This document shows, in pieces, positions 61,623 through 64,000 of a DNA stretch of 64,000 nt. The DNA comes from an uncultured Prevotella sp. (GTDB lineage Bacteria > Bacteroidota > Bacteroidia > Bacteroidales > Bacteroidaceae), in NCBI GenBank assembly GCA_944319815.1, contig CALUEX010000001.1, forward strand, positions 124,001 to 188,000. The letters run 5' to 3'. The position numbers were made by a program, and so were the translations under genes. Below the pieces are notes generated by a model. The model saw nothing but the letters and a program-made list of their open reading frames with translations, made no database searches and had not been told where the DNA came from. Position 1 is the stretch's first letter; each line of letters begins with the position of its first letter.

Positions 61623-61702
61623 TGTTTAATTCATAATTCACAATGCATAATGCATAATTGGGCTGCGCATTAATGCATAATTCATAATGCACAATGCATT
61701 AA
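61605..61702. repeat. AT-rich CATAATTCATAATGCAC repeat
   Basis: TTCATAATGCACATTGTTTA, TTCATAATTCACAATGCATA, ATGCATAATTGGGCTGCGCA and TTCATAATGCACAATGCATT occur in succession, forming several alternative hairpins around TTGGGCTGCGCATTAATGC. It fills the whole gap between the two minus-strand genes and touches the helicase start codon. Confidence 0.75.
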
Positions 61703-62710
61703 TCACTGACCTCCCAACCTGCCGAAGAACTCTATGATTTCCTCCCACGTCTTGAATGTGTCGTCGCCGAAGCGCACTCGCGTGCCCACGAAGCCGTCCG
61801 CGCCGAGGTCGTCTGACGGGTCGATGAGGTAGTCGCCGTAAAGAAGGTCCTTGCGGTTGGTGAACACCACGTGCTCCCAGGCCGGCACGTTGACCGTCCG
61901 CTGCGCCCAGGCTGCGTCTTCGGCGATGCGTTCCGGCGCATTCGTTGGCGAAGGGGCAACGACGTAAATGTCGTAATATTCGAGCAGGAAGGTGTACGCC
62001 TTCATCGCACTCGATTGCTGGTTGCCGCGCGCGTCGCGCAGGGCGTCGATGCTGATGTATATGATTGGCCGCGTGCGCCCCGCCTGCCGGTCGTCAATCC
62101 AGCGGATGACGGGGATTACGGAGTGCAGCAGCGTCTTGTCGTTCATGCGGTGTTCGCCGTGGAAGCTGATAGCGTTGCGGTAGTGGGAGGCGAACAAGTC
62201 CATCGTGTGGACTACCGGGTCTTCGTCGCCGAAGAGTCCGAACACGCGCCGGCGGCTCTCCTCTTGCGTCACGCCTGAGAAGCACTGGACCGTCATCTCC
62301 TTGTATTCCTCCACCAAGGCCTTTGTCACGATAAAGTCCTGCACGCCGTTCTGGCGCGGGTTGAGGAACGTGTTTTTGCCCACCATGCCGTGCTTCAGCA
62401 TCGTGTCGCCCATCTGGAACGCCGGGTTGACCAATATTCGGTCGTACCCGTAGAGCATTTCGGCGTACATCCCACCCATCGACGTGCCTATGATTAGGTC
62501 GGGTTGCTCCCTCGCGCAGGTGTCCTTCAGCAGGGCGATAGCCTCCGAAGGATGCAGCGGCAGGTCGGGAGCAACTACCGTAGCGCCTGGAAGCATCTCG
62601 CGGATTTTGGCCACCGTGCCCGACTGCCCCGACGAGGCGAAGCCGTGGACGTAAAGTATTTTCTTTCCCTTCATCATCTCCGGGAACTGTATTTTGTAGT
62701 TTATTTCCAT
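61703..62710 (-). CDS. YqiA/YcfP-like alpha/beta hydrolase fused to a HAD-like 5'-nucleotidase domain
   Basis: A 335-residue protein in two parts. Residues 15-205 are a small esterase: VHGFASSGQSGT (oxyanion region), GTSMGG with nucleophile Ser77, GDEDPVV for the acid, and a late HGEHRM for the His. Residues 215-335 match the second half of a 5'(3')-deoxyribonucleotidase-like HAD (VVFTNRKDLLYGDYLID, GTRVRFGDDTFKTWEEIIEFF). The usual DxD start of that domain is altered to SIDALRD, so nucleotidase activity is doubtful. A later start at Met12 or Met13 is possible. The function is unknown. Confidence 0.8.
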   Translation of the reverse strand: MEINYKIQFPEMMKGKKILYVHGFASSGQSGTVAKIREMLPGATVVAPDLPLHPSEAIALLKDTCAREQPDLIIGTSMGGMYAEMLYGYDRILVNPAFQMGDTMLKHGMVGKNTFLNPRQNGVQDFIVTKALVEEYKEMTVQCFSGVTQEESRRRVFGLFGDEDPVVHTMDLFASHYRNAISFHGEHRMNDKTLLHSVIPVIRWIDDRQAGRTRPIIYISIDALRDARGNQQSSAMKAYTFLLEYYDIYVVAPSPTNAPERIAEDAAWAQRTVNVPAWEHVVFTNRKDLLYGDYLIDPSDDLGADGFVGTRVRFGDDTFKTWEEIIEFFGRLGGQ

Positions 62711-62744
62711 CCTCTTGCGTTGCTTTTAATGTTGATTAGCCGTA

Positions 62745-62752
62745 CAAAATTA
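62745..62752 (-). promoter_or_regulatory. -7 element of the hydrolase gene
   Basis: The minus strand reads TAATTTTG, 34 bases before the ATG at 62710. No clear -33 box. Confidence 0.45.
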
Positions 62753-62779
62753 CACAAAATCGGGCTAACGTGAAAATAA

Positions 62780-62889
62780 TATGCCACCTTTCGCGGTGCA
62801 AAAGGCGGCAAACGGCACGCTAAAAGGGCATCTTTTGCAACGCGAAAGATGCCCTTTTGCCAACCGCCTGACTATCAGGCGGTTGGCAA
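62780..62889. repeat. GAAAGGC-family multi-hairpin
   Basis: GCCACCTTTCGCGGTGC and AAAAGGCGGC (62781-62809) come first. A perfect 14-bp stem follows, AAAAGGGCATCTTT (62822-62835) with AAAGATGCCCTTTT (62845-62858). A perfect 15-bp stem ends the block, TTGCCAACCGCCTGA (62857-62871) with TCAGGCGGTTGGCAA (62875-62889), loop CTA. It lies between trpG and the hydrolase gene. Confidence 0.85.
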
Positions 62890-62913
62890 TACGCCAGGAA
62901 TGATGCCCCAAGG

Positions 62914-63477
62914 CTATAGCTTCAGCCAGTTGTCGAGCATCTTGCGGCCCAGCGGAGTGAGCACGCTCTCGGGGTGGAACTGCACCCCGCGTATGTCGTA
63001 ATGCCTGTGGCGCATGGCCATGATTAGGCCGTCGTCGCTTTCGGCGGTCACTTCAAGACAGCCGGGCAGCCCCTCGCGGCTCACCGCCCAGCTGTGGTAA
63101 CGCCCCATCATGATGCGCCTTGGGCATCCGGCGAACATCGGGTCGGCGCCCGTCTGCGTGCCCTCGGTGGCTACGCCGTGGTAAACCTTGTCGAGGTTGA
63201 CCAGCTGCGCACCGAACACCTGACCTATTGCCTGGTGGCCGAGGCACACTCCGAGCATGGGCTTCATGCCCTTGTAGCGTTCTATCACGCCGAGCAGCTG
63301 GCCCGCCTCGCCGGGTATGCCGGGACCGGGACTAAGCACGAGCTTGTCGAACGGCATCAGCTGCGGCAGCTCGAAGCGGTCGTTCCTGTACACGCTGACC
63401 TCCGCCCCAAGCTCCTTCAGTATGTGTACGAGGTTGTACGTGAAGCTGTCGTAATTGTCAATCACTGCTATTTTCAT
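62914..63477 (-). CDS. trpG: Anthranilate synthase / aminodeoxychorismate synthase glutamine amidotransferase subunit
   Basis: A 187-residue class I glutamine amidotransferase that supplies ammonia to TrpE (or PabB). It starts MKIAVIDNYDSFTYNLVHIL. The nucleophile Cys is in PMLGVCLGHQAIGQVFG (about residues 74-90), and the His/Glu pair in VQFHPESVLTPLG (about 166-178). The length is normal. It lies 137 bases downstream of the trpE end on the same strand, so TrpG is the likelier label; in many bacteria one protein serves both pathways. No trpD gene follows. Confidence 0.93.
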   Translation of the reverse strand: MKIAVIDNYDSFTYNLVHILKELGAEVSVYRNDRFELPQLMPFDKLVLSPGPGIPGEAGQLLGVIERYKGMKPMLGVCLGHQAIGQVFGAQLVNLDKVYHGVATEGTQTGADPMFAGCPRRIMMGRYHSWAVSREGLPGCLEVTAESDDGLIMAMRHRHYDIRGVQFHPESVLTPLGRKMLDNWLKL

Positions 63478-63560
63478 TGTCGTTGATTTTGTCTATGGTT
63501 TCATGCCGTGCCCATGCGCACTGCCATGCGCGTGGCGACAGCGTGCGCAAGCGGCACGGC

Positions 63561-63605
63561 TAATGTCTTTAACTACTTTAACTACCTTAACTCCTTTAAC
63601 TACTC
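63561..63605. repeat. Short TTAACTCC-word repeat in the trpE-trpG gap
   Basis: ATGTCTTTAACTACTTTAAC, TACCTTAACTCCTTTAAC and TACTCG lie between the two trp genes on the minus strand. Confidence 0.6.
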
Positions 63606-63614
63606 GCATGGCGA

Positions 63615-64000
63615 TTATATTTCTTCCGCCATCTCTACGGCCTTGCGCAGCGCGCCGAGTTTGTTGTTCACCTCCTGCAGTTCGCGCTCCTCGTCGCTGG
63701 CGGCGACGATGCCTCCGCCGGCCTGCATCCACAGTTCGCCGTTACGACTGACAAAGGTGCGTATGGTGATAGCCTGGTTCAGGTCGCCCGTGAAGCCGAT
63801 GTAACCCACGCATCCGCCGTAAGCGCCGCGGCAGTGGGGCTCCAGTTCGCTGATAATCTGCATCGCCCTGACCTTCGGCGCGCCGCTAAGCGTCCCTGCC
63901 GGGAAGGTGTCAATGAACGCCTTTACGGGGTCGGCACCGTCGTTTAAAGTGCCGCTTACGCGGCTGACAAGGTGGATAACGTGGCTGTATTGCTGTACGT
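63615..64000 (-). CDS. trpE: Anthranilate synthase component I, C-terminal end only
   Basis: The last 127 codons of a chorismate-binding enzyme; the gene continues beyond the right edge. The visible part has HLVSRVSGTLNDGADP, the conserved DTFPAGTLSGAPKVRAMQII, GAYGGCVGYIGFTGDLNQAITIRTF and AGGGIVAASDEERELQEV. These are the catalytic core motifs of TrpE/PabB enzymes; the pairing with trpG and the details (NQAITIRTF) favour TrpE. The enzyme makes anthranilate from chorismate for tryptophan synthesis. Confidence 0.92.
   Translation of the reverse strand, partial: VQQYSHVIHLVSRVSGTLNDGADPVKAFIDTFPAGTLSGAPKVRAMQIISELEPHCRGAYGGCVGYIGFTGDLNQAITIRTFVSRNGELWMQAGGGIVAASDEERELQEVNNKLGALRKAVEMAEEI

Overview
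The window looks like chromosome of a Bacteroidales bacterium, most likely Prevotellaceae. The signs are a series of promoters of the Bacteroidetes type (-33 TTTG, -7 TAnnTTTG), several secreted proteins with type IX secretion (T9SS) or Prevotella-style C-termini, a UpxY-led surface polysaccharide locus, Omp28, DUF6029, DUF4890 and OMP_b-brl_3 type proteins, and a DsbD and TonB-receptor complement usual for this group. The genus is inferred; no rRNA gene is present. Most genes are GC-rich. Parts of the polysaccharide locus (about 43.5-49.1 kb) are clearly AT-richer.

Layout. 1-1763 (-): topoisomerase IV subunit A, cut by the left edge. 2.0-8.4 kb: secreted proteins and a TlpA / DUF6029 / Omp28 operon. 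9.0-17.9 kb: three large extracellular proteins with T9SS-type C-terminal domains. 18.2-19.5 kb: a REP-associated tyrosine transposase (RAYT) bracketed by its own inverted REP pairs. 19.9-26.3 kb: TonB receptor, tatA-tatC, a polyferredoxin with an internal twin-arginine motif, and a Tat-signal Fe-S aldo/keto reductase. 26.4-30.5 kb: DUF1893 protein, ECF-type S component, Kup potassium transporter, DUF4890 protein. 30.9-37.8 kb: membrane-tethered TPR regulator, outer-membrane beta-barrel, glycyl-tRNA synthetase and FKBP lipoprotein. 37.9-49.9 kb: a 12-gene polysaccharide operon (UpxY, two NeuA-like cytidylyltransferases, DUF115 protein, Wzx, acyltransferase, Wzy-like protein, GT32, pyruvyl transferase, F420-dehydrogenase-like protein, GT4, WecG/TagA). 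50.1 kb: tRNA-Leu. 50.4-53.4 kb (-): two exported proteins of unknown function. 53.9-57.4 kb: cysteine desulfidase and DsbD. 57.8 kb: a candidate small RNA. 58.2-64.0 kb (-): Dna2-like nuclease-helicase, YqiA-like hydrolase fused to a HAD-like domain, trpG and the end of trpE.

The most unusual content is repeat and palindrome biology. At least four families of palindromic repeats fill the gaps between genes: RAYT-type REPINs; palindromes whose arms are built from short repeated words such as TTAACTCC around a conserved CAAATGC; GAAAGGC/GCCTTTT multi-hairpins, some of which form terminators; and a GACAAG/GACGAG family. The last family also sits in frame inside three protein-coding genes. Two genes of the polysaccharide locus carry perfect inverted repeats (23-bp and 14-bp arms) inside conserved coding sequence, which suggests template-switch mutation.

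Functional links: the tat genes lie beside two proteins with twin-arginine motifs. Thiol chemistry recurs (TlpA, two Omp28 proteins with CxxC, DsbD, cysteine desulfidase). The polysaccharide locus appears to make a repeat unit containing a CMP-activated nonulosonic-type acid and pyruvyl and acyl decorations, exported by a Wzx/Wzy route.
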